Counted from the stretch's first letter, positions 16,105-24,295 are shown. The stretch: DNA of 26,958 nt from Candidatus Villigracilis proximus (GCA_016715195.1 JADKBB010000041.1:1-26958); one strand, 5' to 3'. The notes: generated by a model from the sequence alone, not told the origin. Numbers and translations: made by a program.

Positions 16105-16768
16105 AACGATTGTCATTACTGGCGCAACGGGTGTGCTTGGAAATTTGGTTGCAAAGACTTTTGCAGAACTCGGGCACAACATTGCACTGCTTGACCGCAA
16201 TCAAATTAAATTGGATTCCCTGACCCGGGATTTGAATCTGCCCTCAGAAAGACTCTACACCCAAACCATTGACCTGCTCAACGGGCCGGCGGTTCATGAC
16301 TCAGCCGAAGCGGTTCTTTCCAAATTTGGCAGAGTCAGCGCTTTGATCCATCTCGTCGGCGGGTGGACGGGCGGCAAGACAATTCCAGAATCGAGCGTTG
16401 GTGATTTTGAATCCATGCTCAACCAGCACGTGTGGACGACATTTCACCTGCTTCAGGCATTCGCTCCGCACCTCGCCGCCAGTCAGCATGGACGTGTGAT
16501 CGTGGTCTCCAAACCTGAGACGGTGAAACCTTCAGCAAAGACAGCTTTGTATACGGCGGCAAAATCTGCACAGGAAAGTCTGGTGCTGACTCTCGCCGAA
16601 GAATACAAAGACAGCGGATTGACCGCGAATGTTATTCACGTCAAATCGATTGACACCAAAGACGCGGGCAAAGGCACCACGCCCGCAGAAATCGTCTCCG
16701 CCATGACCTATCTGTTTTCAGACGAAGCCAGTAAGGTGAACGGCGCAAGAATTCCGCTGTACGGGTAG
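16097..16768 (+). CDS. Short-chain dehydrogenase/reductase (SDR)
   Basis: 223 aa, classical SDR: nucleotide-binding TGATGVLG (8-15) and catalytic Tyr152-x3-Lys156 (YTAAK). The usual NAG motif is replaced by a LIHLVGGWTGG segment. It overlaps ribA by 8 bp, so it is translated from the same transcript. Whether it acts in a pterin or flavin context (pteridine reductase-like) or is merely linked cannot be told. Substrate unknown. Confidence 0.85.
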   Translation: MTKTIVITGATGVLGNLVAKTFAELGHNIALLDRNQIKLDSLTRDLNLPSERLYTQTIDLLNGPAVHDSAEAVLSKFGRVSALIHLVGGWTGGKTIPESSVGDFESMLNQHVWTTFHLLQAFAPHLAASQHGRVIVVSKPETVKPSAKTALYTAAKSAQESLVLTLAEEYKDSGLTANVIHVKSIDTKDAGKGTTPAEIVSAMTYLFSDEASKVNGARIPLYG

Positions 16769-16776
16769 ATGGAATT

Positions 16777-16867
16777 AACCACGAAGTCTCAAAGGCACGT
16801 TTGGTGCAGTGCGGTGAGGCACCAAGAAAGAAACTTTGAGGCTTTGTGATTTGGTGTCTTTGTGGTT
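16777..16867. repeat. Dispersed hairpin repeat, copy B
   Basis: Left end AACCACGAAGTC pairs imperfectly with right end GTGTCTTTGTGGTT, and CTCAAAG pairs with CTTTGAG inside. The central TTTGGTGCAGTGC...GGTGAGG block matches copy A at 8897-8917. It fills the gap between the SDR and hydrolase genes. Confidence 0.65.
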
Positions 16868-16898
16868 ATGAAAACTTAAGTTTCAGTTTGAAATCCGT

Positions 16899-16911
16899 TA
16901 TACTCGCGGGA
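16899..16911 (+). promoter_or_regulatory. -10 box of a probably leaderless hydrolase transcript
   Basis: TATACT (16899-16904) ends 7 nt before the ATG at 16911 and no Shine-Dalgarno is evident. Confidence 0.45.
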
Positions 16912-17774
16912 TGAAAAGCCAACTTATCACAACCAACAACATCAATTTACACGTCATGACCGACGGACCTGAAAACGGGCCGGCGGTCTTTTTATTGCAT
17001 GGGTTTCCAGAGTTTCACTATGGCTGGAAGAATCAAATCCCTGTGCTGGTGGAAGCGGGCTTTCGGGTCATTGTCCCCGATCAGCGTGGATACAATCTCT
17101 CAGATAAGCCAAAGGGAGTCTCTGCTTATGATGTGGATATTCTTGCAAAAGATATTGTCGGTTTGTTCGATCATTTTGGGATTCAAAAAGCAAAACTTGT
17201 CGGCCATGATTGGGGCGCCGTGGTCGCGTGGACAGTCGCTATTAATCACCCGGAACGGCTCGAAAAACTCGCCATCTTAAATGTTCCGCACCCTGATGTG
17301 ATGACGGATTTTGTGCTGCATAACCCTGCTCAACGCAAAAAATCCTGGTATGTTTTTTTCTTTCAAATCCCCTGGTTTGTGGAGTGGATGTTAAGCAAAA
17401 ATAATTTTGAATATCTGGGACGCATGTTAACCCGTTCGGGGCGTAAATCCACATTTACCGAAGCAGACGTGATTGAATATAAAAAAGCCTGGTCGCAAAA
17501 AGGCGCATTGACTGGAATGTTGAATTGGTATCGATCTGTCATGCGCCGTGGACTGCGATCCGCGTTTAGCAAAAAGAAACCTGCGCGGCGTGTGCATGTC
17601 CCGACCATGATGTTGTGGGGCAAACGTGATGTTGCGTTGAGTTCTGAAATGGCGCAGCCGTCGATCGATCTGTGTGATGAAGGCGAACTGACCTTCTTTG
17701 ACAAGTCCACGCATTGGGTGCAGCATGATGCCAGTGTGGAAGTCAACCAAAAATTGATCGAATTCATGAGATAG
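16911..17774 (+). CDS. Alpha/beta hydrolase, epoxide hydrolase/haloalkane dehalogenase-like
   Basis: 287 aa. Oxyanion motif HGFPE (30-34), nucleophile Asp100 in GHDWG (98-102), a cap region rich in aromatic residues (about 130-215), and the catalytic His in STHWVQHD near 265. The Asp nucleophile groups it with epoxide hydrolases and dehalogenases rather than esterases. DQRGYNLSDKP (57-67) is a family block. The EamA gene follows 3 bp later, so they are probably one operon. Substrate unknown. Confidence 0.88.
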   Translation: MKSQLITTNNINLHVMTDGPENGPAVFLLHGFPEFHYGWKNQIPVLVEAGFRVIVPDQRGYNLSDKPKGVSAYDVDILAKDIVGLFDHFGIQKAKLVGHDWGAVVAWTVAINHPERLEKLAILNVPHPDVMTDFVLHNPAQRKKSWYVFFFQIPWFVEWMLSKNNFEYLGRMLTRSGRKSTFTEADVIEYKKAWSQKGALTGMLNWYRSVMRRGLRSAFSKKKPARRVHVPTMMLWGKRDVALSSEMAQPSIDLCDEGELTFFDKSTHWVQHDASVEVNQKLIEFMR

Positions 17775-17777
17775 TCC

Positions 17778-18632
17778 ATGCCAATCTTTGCCATTGTTCT
17801 GCTTTTCTTTTCCGCATCCATGCACGCCCTGTGGAATTTTCTGCTTAAGAGTTCAGATGAAAAATATATCGCGATGGGCTGGCAGGTGATTCTGAGCGGA
17901 CTCTTCTCGCTGGGATTCATCTTCTTCACCGGTCTGCCGCCCCGTTCGATGTGGGGTTTCGCGGTCATCAGTATGATCCTCGAAGCCATCTATTTTATTT
18001 TGCTGTGCATCGCCTACAGTGACCATGATTTTTCGCTGGTCTATCCCATTGCGCGCGGAGCGGCTCCCGCTTTGTTGGTGTTATGGACTGCGATCTTTCT
18101 GCATGAAAAATTAACCATCGGCGGATATATTGGGCTGGCGCTCATTACAGGCGGCATGATGGTCATTGGGGCGACCACATTGTTAAACAATAAAAGCGAG
18201 AAGCCGCATCTGCGTGGAATTCTGACCGCTTTATCAGTTGCTTTGATCATTTCGATCTACACGTTCATTGATGGTACCGCTGTCAAGAACGGACCCGCAT
18301 TGCCGTATGGACTGTCCATGTTTGTGATGGTGCCGTTTGTGACCACACCCTATCTCGCGCGCCGTTATGGAGTAAGTCATTTCGTGGATGTGTGGAATAA
18401 GAATCGCGGATATTTATTACTGGGCGGTGTGCTGGGATTGGTGGCTTATATGCTCGCACTCTTCGCCTATACGTTTGCGCCGCTCAGTTATTCGGGCGCG
18501 ATCCGCGAGGTGAGCGCCGTGATCGGAGCCGTTCTCGGCTGGCGATTCTTGAAAGAGGAAATGGGCGGGGTGCGCGTGGTGGGATCGGCAATCGTGTTTA
18601 TAGGTGTAATGGTGATCGCGATCTTTGGATGA
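17778..18632 (+). CDS. EamA/DMT-family transporter
   Basis: 284 aa, about ten transmembrane helices in two EamA repeats, the second beginning near residue 150. Signatures include YPIARGAAPALLVLWTAIFLHEKLT in repeat 1 (in two blocks, near 93-117) and a matching LSYSGAIREVSAVIGAVLGWRFLKEE in repeat 2. Family members export or import small metabolites; the substrate is unknown. It follows the hydrolase by 3 bp with no separate ribosome site, which suggests coupling. Confidence 0.86.
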   Translation: MPIFAIVLLFFSASMHALWNFLLKSSDEKYIAMGWQVILSGLFSLGFIFFTGLPPRSMWGFAVISMILEAIYFILLCIAYSDHDFSLVYPIARGAAPALLVLWTAIFLHEKLTIGGYIGLALITGGMMVIGATTLLNNKSEKPHLRGILTALSVALIISIYTFIDGTAVKNGPALPYGLSMFVMVPFVTTPYLARRYGVSHFVDVWNKNRGYLLLGGVLGLVAYMLALFAYTFAPLSYSGAIREVSAVIGAVLGWRFLKEEMGGVRVVGSAIVFIGVMVIAIFG

Positions 18633-18639
18633 TTGACAT

Positions 18640-18740
18640 CCTGAGCGGAGCCGTGACTTGCGCGGCGTATTCGAAGGACAAATTTTAGTCGAATGCCCTT
18701 CGGCTGCGTTCCTCAAAGAGCATTCGTCACTCCGCTCAGG
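18640..18740. repeat. Intergenic inverted repeat
   Basis: CCTGAGCGGAG (18640-18650) and CTCCGCTCAGG (18730-18740) are perfect 11-bp arms. Inside, CGAAGG and CCTTCG words pair imperfectly. The sequence type (GAGCGGAG...GAATGCCCTTCGGC) resembles abundant noncoding repeats in Chloroflexota, from general knowledge. A TATAGT at 18744-18749 right after it may serve as the -10 of the Nudix gene. Confidence 0.6.
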
Positions 18741-18769
18741 GTGTATAGTGAAAATAAAAAAGGTGAACA

Positions 18770-19189
18770 ATGGCAGATCAAATTTTTCCAGAACCGACAG
18801 TAGGGGTGTTTATCTTCAACAAAGCAGGCGAGATGTTATTGTTGAAGAGTCATAAATGGCCTGATAAATACGTTGTCCCCGGCGGACATGTGGAATTGGG
18901 CGAGCGGCTGGAGGAGGCGGCTGTCCGCGAGGCGAAGGAGGAGACCGGGCTGGATATTTACGATCTGAAATTTATCAACTTTCAGCAGTTCATTTATGAC
19001 CCTTCATTTTGGAAAAAGCGGCACTTCATCTTCTTCGATTTCGCCTGCAAAGCTGACTCTCTCGAAGTGCAACTGAATGATGAAGCGCAGGAGCATGTTT
19101 GGGTTAAGTTGGATGCGGCTCTTCGTCTGCCTTTGGATTCGTACACGCGGACTTCCATCGAGAAGATCATCGAAGGAAATTTGTCATAA
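18770..19189 (+). CDS. Nudix hydrolase
   Basis: 139 aa. A complete Nudix box runs from Gly39 to Leu61: G-x5-E45-x7-R53-E54-x2-E57-E58-x-G60. The C-terminal half (QFIYDPSFWKKRHFIFFDF) resembles ADP-sugar or nucleotide-type family members. Family members hydrolyse nucleoside diphosphates linked to another moiety; specificity cannot be assigned. AAAGGTG precedes the ATG. Confidence 0.88.
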   Translation: MADQIFPEPTVGVFIFNKAGEMLLLKSHKWPDKYVVPGGHVELGERLEEAAVREAKEETGLDIYDLKFINFQQFIYDPSFWKKRHFIFFDFACKADSLEVQLNDEAQEHVWVKLDAALRLPLDSYTRTSIEKIIEGNLS

Positions 19190-19210
19190 AATCCACCATA
19201 CTTAAAGAGG

Positions 19211-19239
19211 TTGCAGACTTGCCGGAAAATGGTTAAGAT
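19211..19239 (+). promoter_or_regulatory. Putative promoter of the leader mini-ORF and aminotransferase
   Basis: TTGCAG (19211-19216), 17-bp spacer, TAAGAT (19234-19239). The expected start of transcription is at about 19246, 3 nt before the mini-ORF ATG. Confidence 0.45.
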
Positions 19240-19248
19240 AAGGAAACC

Positions 19249-19314
19249 ATGAAGCAATTGATGGGCCTCGACCTTTTGGGCATACTATGCCTTATAAGTC
19301 GTCAGTCAGCCTGA
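19249..19314 (+). CDS. Candidate Leu/Ile-rich leader peptide (attenuator)
   Basis: A 21-codon ORF, ATG 19249 to TGA 19312-19314. It opens MKQLMG, and of residues 4-16, eight are Leu or Ile; six Leu codons use four different triplets. AAGGA lies 4-5 nt before the ATG, though it may be upstream of the transcript start. The stop codon lies inside the 5' arm of the terminator that follows, the geometry of ribosome-mediated attenuators of branched-chain amino-acid genes. I could not find a convincing competing antiterminator, so this remains a candidate. Confidence 0.4.
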   Translation: MKQLMGLDLLGILCLISRQSA

Positions 19315-19345
19315 TGGGTACACACGTACCTGTCAGGCTTTTTTT
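19308..19345 (+). terminator. Strong intrinsic terminator or attenuator before the aminotransferase
   Basis: A 14-bp stem with two G-T pairs (19308-19321 with 19326-19339, AGCCTGA...TCAGGCT at the base), a 4-nt ACAC loop and six or more T. It lies 119 bp past the Nudix stop and 24 bp before the aminotransferase ATG. Confidence 0.9.
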
Positions 19346-19368
19346 ATCTCTATCATTAAGGAGAATAA

Positions 19369-20598
19369 ATGCAAACACCGTGGGAGTATCGTTACGCACA
19401 TCGCACGCAAAAAATGGGAAGTTCGGTCATTCGTGAGTTGTTGAAGTTTACTGAACAACCTGACATTATTTCGTTCGCGGGCGGACTGCCCGCGCCTGAG
19501 GTTTTCCCTGTTAAGGAATTTCAGGAAGCCTGCAATCAAGTGTTAACCGATCACGGCGCACAGGCTTTGCAATACAGCACGACCGAAGGCTATCTGCCTC
19601 TGCGTGAAATGATCGCGCGCCACAATGCACGCTTTAGTGTGCGGGTGACTGCTGAGAATATTATGATCACCTCCGGCTCGCAGCAGGCGCTGGATTTTAT
19701 CGGCAGATTATTCATTAACCGTGGTGATTATGTAGTGGTCGAATCACCAACTTATCTGGGCGCGCTGCAAGCCTGGAATGCGTACGGTGCGCAATATATT
19801 TCCGTGCCGTCTGATGAAAACGGCATGATCATGGATAAATTGGAAGAGGCGCTGCGCATCGGGCCGAAGTTTATTTATATTCTTCCAAATTTTCAAAATC
19901 CTTCCGGCTCCACGTTAAGCCTTGAGCGCCGCAAGCGTTTGATCATTCTGGCTGACCAGTACGGCGTGCCAATCGTTGAAGATGATCCTTATGGACAATT
20001 GCGCTACGATGGCGATCACATTCCATCGGTTGCGACTCTCGACAGCCGCTATCGCAATGACAATGACGGGGAATATACGGGCAGTGTGATTTATTTAAGC
20101 ACCTTCTCCAAGCTGCTTGCACCGGGCTTGCGTCTGGCATGGGTCATTGCGCCGCCGCAGGTGATCCGCAAGCTGGTGATGACCAAACAGGCCGCAGATT
20201 TGCATACTTCATCTTTTAATCAGCATGTGGCGTATGAAGTTGCCAAAGGCGGATTTTTAGATGAACATGTAAAAGTGATCCGCGCGACGTATAAAGAACG
20301 GCGTGATGTGATGATCGAAATGATGGAAGAGATGTTCCCGCCCGAAGTGACCTGGACCAAGCCGTTGGGCGGCATGTTCCTGTGGGGCAAATTACCTGAG
20401 AATATAGATGCGGCTGAAGTGCTAAAAGTGGCGATTGAACGCAAGGTGGCTTTTGTGCCCGGTGCGGCTTTCCACCCCAATGGCGGCGGTAAAAATACAA
20501 TGCGTCTCAATTTCTCTTTTTCAAATCCAGATCATATCCGCGAAGGGATCACAAGATTGGGCACAACTTTGAAGGAAGCGTTGGTGAGTGAGAAGTGA
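19369..20598 (+). CDS. PLP-dependent class I/II aminotransferase (LysN/MocR-like)
   Basis: 409 aa. PLP-binding residues are visible: SGSQQALDF (102-110), NFQNPSG (174-180), VEDDPYG (203-209) and the Schiff-base Lys248 in STFSKLLAPGLRLAW. The opening PDIISFAGGLPAPEVFP and QYSTTEGYLPLRE match the 2-aminoadipate, aromatic and branched-chain aminotransferase group. No GntR domain is attached. AAGGAG precedes the ATG. Substrate is uncertain; if the Leu/Ile-rich leader is real, branched-chain amino acids are favoured. The last codons merge into the repeat at 20587-20660. Confidence 0.88.
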   Translation: MQTPWEYRYAHRTQKMGSSVIRELLKFTEQPDIISFAGGLPAPEVFPVKEFQEACNQVLTDHGAQALQYSTTEGYLPLREMIARHNARFSVRVTAENIMITSGSQQALDFIGRLFINRGDYVVVESPTYLGALQAWNAYGAQYISVPSDENGMIMDKLEEALRIGPKFIYILPNFQNPSGSTLSLERRKRLIILADQYGVPIVEDDPYGQLRYDGDHIPSVATLDSRYRNDNDGEYTGSVIYLSTFSKLLAPGLRLAWVIAPPQVIRKLVMTKQAADLHTSSFNQHVAYEVAKGGFLDEHVKVIRATYKERRDVMIEMMEEMFPPEVTWTKPLGGMFLWGKLPENIDAAEVLKVAIERKVAFVPGAAFHPNGGGKNTMRLNFSFSNPDHIREGITRLGTTLKEALVSEK

Positions 20599-20660
20599 TG
20601 GGGATGAGTAATGAGTGATAAGTGAGAAGTGATAAGTGAGAAGTGATAAGTAATAAGTAA
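20587..20660. repeat. Degenerate tandem repeat including a stop codon
   Basis: AGTGAGAAGTGATA is repeated exactly at 20621-20634 and 20635-20648, with related units before (20587-20599) and AAGTAATAAGTAA after. The first unit supplies the last codons and the TGA of the aminotransferase. A similar low-complexity AGTAAGAAGTAATTAGTGATCAG tract (in pieces, 25385-25428) follows the PIN-TRAM gene. Confidence 0.6.
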
Positions 20661-20696
20661 AAAGAGTCGAAAGCATAAAGCCTTCGACTCTTTTTT
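20661..20696. terminator. Bidirectional terminator between convergent genes
   Basis: AAAGAGTCGAA (20661-20671) pairs with TTCGACTCTTT (20683-20693), with T runs on the plus strand and an A-rich 5' flank giving T on the minus strand. It serves the aminotransferase and the convergent malic enzyme. Confidence 0.88.
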
Positions 20697-20759
20697 CATC
20701 CTTCACCTCATATCCCTTACAAACCTCATAAACTTCACAAACATCATCCCCTCAAAAAC

Positions 20760-22109
20760 CTACTCCTCCACATAAGGCACGTACTCAGCGCGGGCAATGC
20801 CCTGTTTGTAGGCGGTCTCGGCCACGGCGCGGGCCACGGCGCGATGTACTTTTTTATCCAGCGGACTGGGAACCAATTCTCCGGGCGGTGTCATTTCGGC
20901 AATGACATGTGCAGCGGCCAATAACATTTCGTGTGTAATGCGCGGGGCGTTCGCATCCACTGCGCCGCGGAAGATGCCGGGGAAACCCAAAACATTATTC
21001 ACCGATTTCCCGTCTGCGGCGAAGGCTGCACCGTGCTCCATTGCAACTTCGGGGTCGATCTCAGCATTCGGGTTCGAGAGCGCGAGAATGATCTGTCCCT
21101 TGCGCACCATTTCAGGCTTGATCAAATTCGGCGCGCCGGTGGTGGCAACCACAATGTCGCATTTTTCCATGATCTCTTTTAAGTTGGATTTAATTCCACC
21201 GGCCTTTTCGAATCTGTCCAACGCATTTTGACTCAAGTCTGCGCCATAGACCGCATTCCCAGTCAGACGCATCATCATCTGACCGATGGCATGGCCGGCC
21301 GCCCCAAGCCCGATCTGCCCGATGACAGAACTCTTCAAGTCGGTGCCGGTTTCGCGAGTCGCAACCAGTAGGGCGGCGGTGGACACCACTGCGGTCCCGT
21401 GCTGGTCATCATGCAAAACGGGAATATCAAGCATGGCTTGTAATCTTTCTTCGATCTCAAAACAGCGCGGCGCGGATATATCCTCCAGTTGAATGGCGGC
21501 GAAAGTGGGCGAGATGGCATACACGGCGGCGATGATCTCTTCTGTATTTTTTGTGTTCAATAAAATGGGAATACCCGAGAGGCCGACCAGTGTTTCCATT
21601 AGCATGGCCTTGCCTTCCATCACAGGCATACTCGCCAGCGGACCAATATCCCCGAGCCCGAGCACGGCTGTGCCATCTGAGACGATGGCGACCATGTGAC
21701 TGATGCTGGTATACAAACGCGCCTGCGACGGGTCTTTGGCGATGCGCAGACAAACTTCAGCGACGCCGGGCGTATATACGCGGCGCAGTGTGGTTAATGA
21801 ATCGATCGGGTAACGCGAGCGGATGGCGATCTTGCCTTTTTGATGGAGTTCCAAAACTTCATCACGCACTTCGAGCACGCGTGTGCCTTCGTTGTTGCGC
21901 ATGGCTTCCACGATGGCCTCTACATGCGCTTCATCCTCTGCGTTGATGGTAATATCGCGGACGACATTTTGTGACGTTTCAGTGAGTTGTAAAATGCTGC
22001 CTGTATTACCGCCCGCTTCTGCAATTGCGGTTAGTAGTTTGGCAAGTACCCCATTTTTTTGTGAGTTACGGACGCGTACTGTACGAATGAGTCTTCGTTC
22101 CCAAGCCAT
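20760..22109 (-). CDS. NAD(P)-dependent malic enzyme with N-terminal ACT domain
   Basis: 449 aa. It decarboxylates malate to pyruvate with reduction of NAD or NADP. An ACT-type regulatory domain (about 8-80, VRVRNSQKNGVLAKLLTAIAEAGGN) precedes the short bacterial malic enzyme fold. Catalytic Tyr112 lies in YTPGVAEVC, with EGKAMLME, the metal-site block LEDISAPRCFEIE, HDDQHGTA, and the dinucleotide motif GLGAAGHAIG. AAAGGAG precedes the ATG. The ACT domain suggests allosteric control by a small molecule. It is a single-gene unit on the minus strand; no strong promoter was recognised. Confidence 0.93.
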   Translation of the reverse strand: MAWERRLIRTVRVRNSQKNGVLAKLLTAIAEAGGNTGSILQLTETSQNVVRDITINAEDEAHVEAIVEAMRNNEGTRVLEVRDEVLELHQKGKIAIRSRYPIDSLTTLRRVYTPGVAEVCLRIAKDPSQARLYTSISHMVAIVSDGTAVLGLGDIGPLASMPVMEGKAMLMETLVGLSGIPILLNTKNTEEIIAAVYAISPTFAAIQLEDISAPRCFEIEERLQAMLDIPVLHDDQHGTAVVSTAALLVATRETGTDLKSSVIGQIGLGAAGHAIGQMMMRLTGNAVYGADLSQNALDRFEKAGGIKSNLKEIMEKCDIVVATTGAPNLIKPEMVRKGQIILALSNPNAEIDPEVAMEHGAAFAADGKSVNNVLGFPGIFRGAVDANAPRITHEMLLAAAHVIAEMTPPGELVPSPLDKKVHRAVARAVAETAYKQGIARAEYVPYVEE

Positions 22110-22180
22110 AGATAACTCCTTTAATAATTTCGCCCTGTAACTACGCTGTTCAGGACGGAAAATCTGATATATCCATTCTA

Positions 22181-22217
22181 AAACAAATACCGCGAAATCT
22201 CAATCATTCGCGGTATG
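22181..22217 (-). terminator. Terminator of the moaA-HAD minus-strand unit
   Basis: ATACCGCGAA and TTCGCGGTAT (22188-22197 and 22208-22217) are perfect 10-bp arms with a T-rich tail on the minus strand. A smaller hairpin (TTCGCG/CGCGAA, 22252-22269) with six T on the plus strand lies nearby. The rest of 22110-22339 holds no gene. Confidence 0.75.
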
Positions 22218-22339
22218 GATTGTGATACGACCATCTTTTTTGCCGCAGATTTCGCGAATAAACGCGAATTTTTTAGAAACCTGTGCAAGGTAGAAAAATT
22301 TGCGGCGATGATCTGGTGTTGATGGCAGCCGGAGTTAAA

Positions 22340-23068
22340 TTACGCGGCACTTTGCAGGAGGATGGGAATTTCAGCAAGTGATTTAATGGTTGCGCAATCT
22401 GCATCAGGGAAGAGTCTGATCGGGTCGTAGAGAACAGGCATCAGTCCGGCGCGACGCGAGCCGACAATATCTGCAAAGTAATTATCGCCGACATACATCG
22501 TCTCTTGCGCGGATGTCCCTGCCAATTCCAATGCATGTTTAAAAATAAGCGCATCGGGCTTGAAGGAGTTAATTTCTCCGCCGGCGAGGAAGAACTGAAA
22601 ATAGGAATCCAGTTTGAGGGTTTTCATTTCTTCATGATAGGGATCGTCGCGGTTGGAAACTGTGGCGAGCACATAACCTGAGTCTTTTAGAAATTGCAGG
22701 ACGGTATGCGCTTCTTCATGTACATGGGTTTGAGGCCTGTAGCTTTCGCCCATATAAGCTGAGATCTGCGGCGCCAGCGTTGCGGCTTGTGCCGGGCCGA
22801 TGCCTGATGCGATCAGCTGCCGCCTTGTGAAGTTAACCCAAAACTCTTTTTTATCGTAACCGTGAGTTTTAATATCTGCTTGAATTTCAAACGAGTGGGC
22901 AAAATAAAAATGGACCCAATGCTCGGCGCGGATATGATCCTCTTCCGAGATTTTCAAACCCAAGCTGCGGATATGTTCCAAAAAAACCTCCCCGGCAGAG
23001 GGGAGGTGATGACGAAGTGTGCCATCGAGATCGAAGAGAACAGCTTTTATTTTATTTGAAGTGTACAA
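22340..23068 (-). CDS. HAD-superfamily hydrolase
   Basis: 242 aa from a TTG at 23068, chosen because AAAGAGG sits 5 nt upstream and a longer start (23185) would overlap moaA by 91 bp. Motif I is DLDGT (Asp13, Asp15), motif II is the SNRDDP segment, motif III the Lys in NSFKPD, and motif IV is GDNYFADIVGSRRAG. The inserted helical cap places it with the phosphoglycolate phosphatase-like subgroup. Substrate unknown. It lies 26 bp after moaA and is probably co-transcribed. Confidence 0.85.
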   Translation of the reverse strand: MYTSNKIKAVLFDLDGTLRHHLPSAGEVFLEHIRSLGLKISEEDHIRAEHWVHFYFAHSFEIQADIKTHGYDKKEFWVNFTRRQLIASGIGPAQAATLAPQISAYMGESYRPQTHVHEEAHTVLQFLKDSGYVLATVSNRDDPYHEEMKTLKLDSYFQFFLAGGEINSFKPDALIFKHALELAGTSAQETMYVGDNYFADIVGSRRAGLMPVLYDPIRLFPDADCATIKSLAEIPILLQSAA

Positions 23069-23094
23069 ATAAACCTCTTTGAGAAATATGGTGG

Positions 23095-24099
23095 TTATCC
23101 GCCGATGTGCGACATTTCCACTTTGGGCAGGGATACTGTGTTTTCGGAACGCAGCTCTGAATAACGGTCGCCGCGTTTTCCCCATATGCGCGCAACTTCA
23201 TTTGAAAGTTCTTCATCGGTTGCGCCGTTGCGCATCATGTCGCGGAAGTCGTGACCTTTGACCGCGAACAGACAGGTGTATAAACTGCCTTCGGCAGAGA
23301 GACGGGCACGGTTGCAGGTACTGCAAAAAGCCTGTGTGACCGATGCGATCACGCCGATCTCGCCTTGTCCATCTTTGTAGCGCCAGCGCTCGGCCACTTC
23401 GCCGCGATAGTTCGGGTCAAGCGGTTCGACGGGCATTTCTGCATTGATCATTTTTATGATCTCCGCCGCCGGGACAACATCGTCCATGCGCCAGCCGTTG
23501 GAATGGCCCACATCCATGTATTCGATAAAGCGCAGGATGTGACCTTTTTCTTTGAAGAAGCGCGCCATCGGCAGAATGCTCTCTTCGTTAAGTCCGCGTT
23601 TGACGACCATGTTAACTTTGATCGGACTCAAACCAACACTGGCTGCGGCTTCAATTCCTTCGAGCACACTTTCCACGGCAAAATCCACATCGTTCATGGA
23701 TTTGAATATTTTATTGTCAAGTGAATCCAGGCTAACCGTGATCCGTTTTAATCCTGCATCTTTGAGCGCACGTGCCTGCCGGGCAAGTAAGGCTCCGTTG
23801 GTGGTCAATGTAAGATCAAGGTCGGGGATGGTGGAAAGCATGGAAATCAACTGGGGAAAATCACGGCGCACCAATGGCTCGCCGCCGGTCAAGCGGATCT
23901 TGCGTACGCCATGTGAGACGAAAATCCGCGCCAGACGTTCGATTTCCTCGAAAGTTAGGATCTGATCTCGCCGCAGGAATTGATAGTCCGGCCCGAAGAT
24001 TTCTTTTGGCATACAGTAAACACAGCGGAAATTACATCGATCCGTAACGGAAATCCGCAGGTCGCGTAAAGGACGGTTAAGGGTGTCTATAAGGGTCAT
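23095..24099 (-). CDS. moaA: GTP 3',8-cyclase (molybdenum cofactor synthesis)
   Basis: 334 aa, a radical SAM enzyme. First 4Fe-4S cluster: Cys22, Cys26, Cys29 (CxxxCxxC). Second: Cys259, Cys262, Cys276 (CxxC-x13-C). LTGGEPL (70-76), TTNG (99-102) and the C-terminal GG tail, needed for activity in the family, are all present. It converts GTP to 3',8-cyclo-7,8-dihydro-GTP, the first step of molybdopterin synthesis. No other Moco gene is in the window. GGGAG lies 8 nt before the ATG. Confidence 0.96.
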   Translation of the reverse strand: MTLIDTLNRPLRDLRISVTDRCNFRCVYCMPKEIFGPDYQFLRRDQILTFEEIERLARIFVSHGVRKIRLTGGEPLVRRDFPQLISMLSTIPDLDLTLTTNGALLARQARALKDAGLKRITVSLDSLDNKIFKSMNDVDFAVESVLEGIEAAASVGLSPIKVNMVVKRGLNEESILPMARFFKEKGHILRFIEYMDVGHSNGWRMDDVVPAAEIIKMINAEMPVEPLDPNYRGEVAERWRYKDGQGEIGVIASVTQAFCSTCNRARLSAEGSLYTCLFAVKGHDFRDMMRNGATDEELSNEVARIWGKRGDRYSELRSENTVSLPKVEMSHIGG

Positions 24100-24227
24100 G
24101 AAGGGGCTCCCAAGCGTACCAGTAATGGTTATTTTCTTATTTTGCCCTGGTCGGCCTCTTTTAGAGGCTGTCCAGTTGACATTTGAAGTCGGATTATAAC
24201 AATATTATATGAGTTCCATCCATGTGA

Positions 24228-24256
24228 TTGACGGGTATTATTACCCGTGCTATCAT
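24228..24256 (+). promoter_or_regulatory. Promoter with a palindrome in its spacer
   Basis: TTGACG (24228-24233), 17-bp spacer, TATCAT (24251-24256). ACGGGTA and TACCCGT (24231-24248, 4-nt centre) form a perfect palindrome that overlaps the -35 and spacer, a possible operator. It lies inside the longer reading frame that begins at 24209, which argues for the downstream ATG 24296. Confidence 0.6.
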
Positions 24257-24295
24257 CCATTATTATATTTTTGCATTTATTTCAAAGGAGTTATT

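Noticed and set aside
23069..23185. Longer N-terminus for the HAD hydrolase
   Set aside because: It overlaps moaA by 91 bp and adds residues not seen in HAD proteins, while a TTG with a good ribosome site fits at 23068.
24209..24295. Longer N-terminus for the PIN-TRAM protein
   Set aside because: A promoter and AAAGGAG lie inside this stretch, just before ATG 24296.
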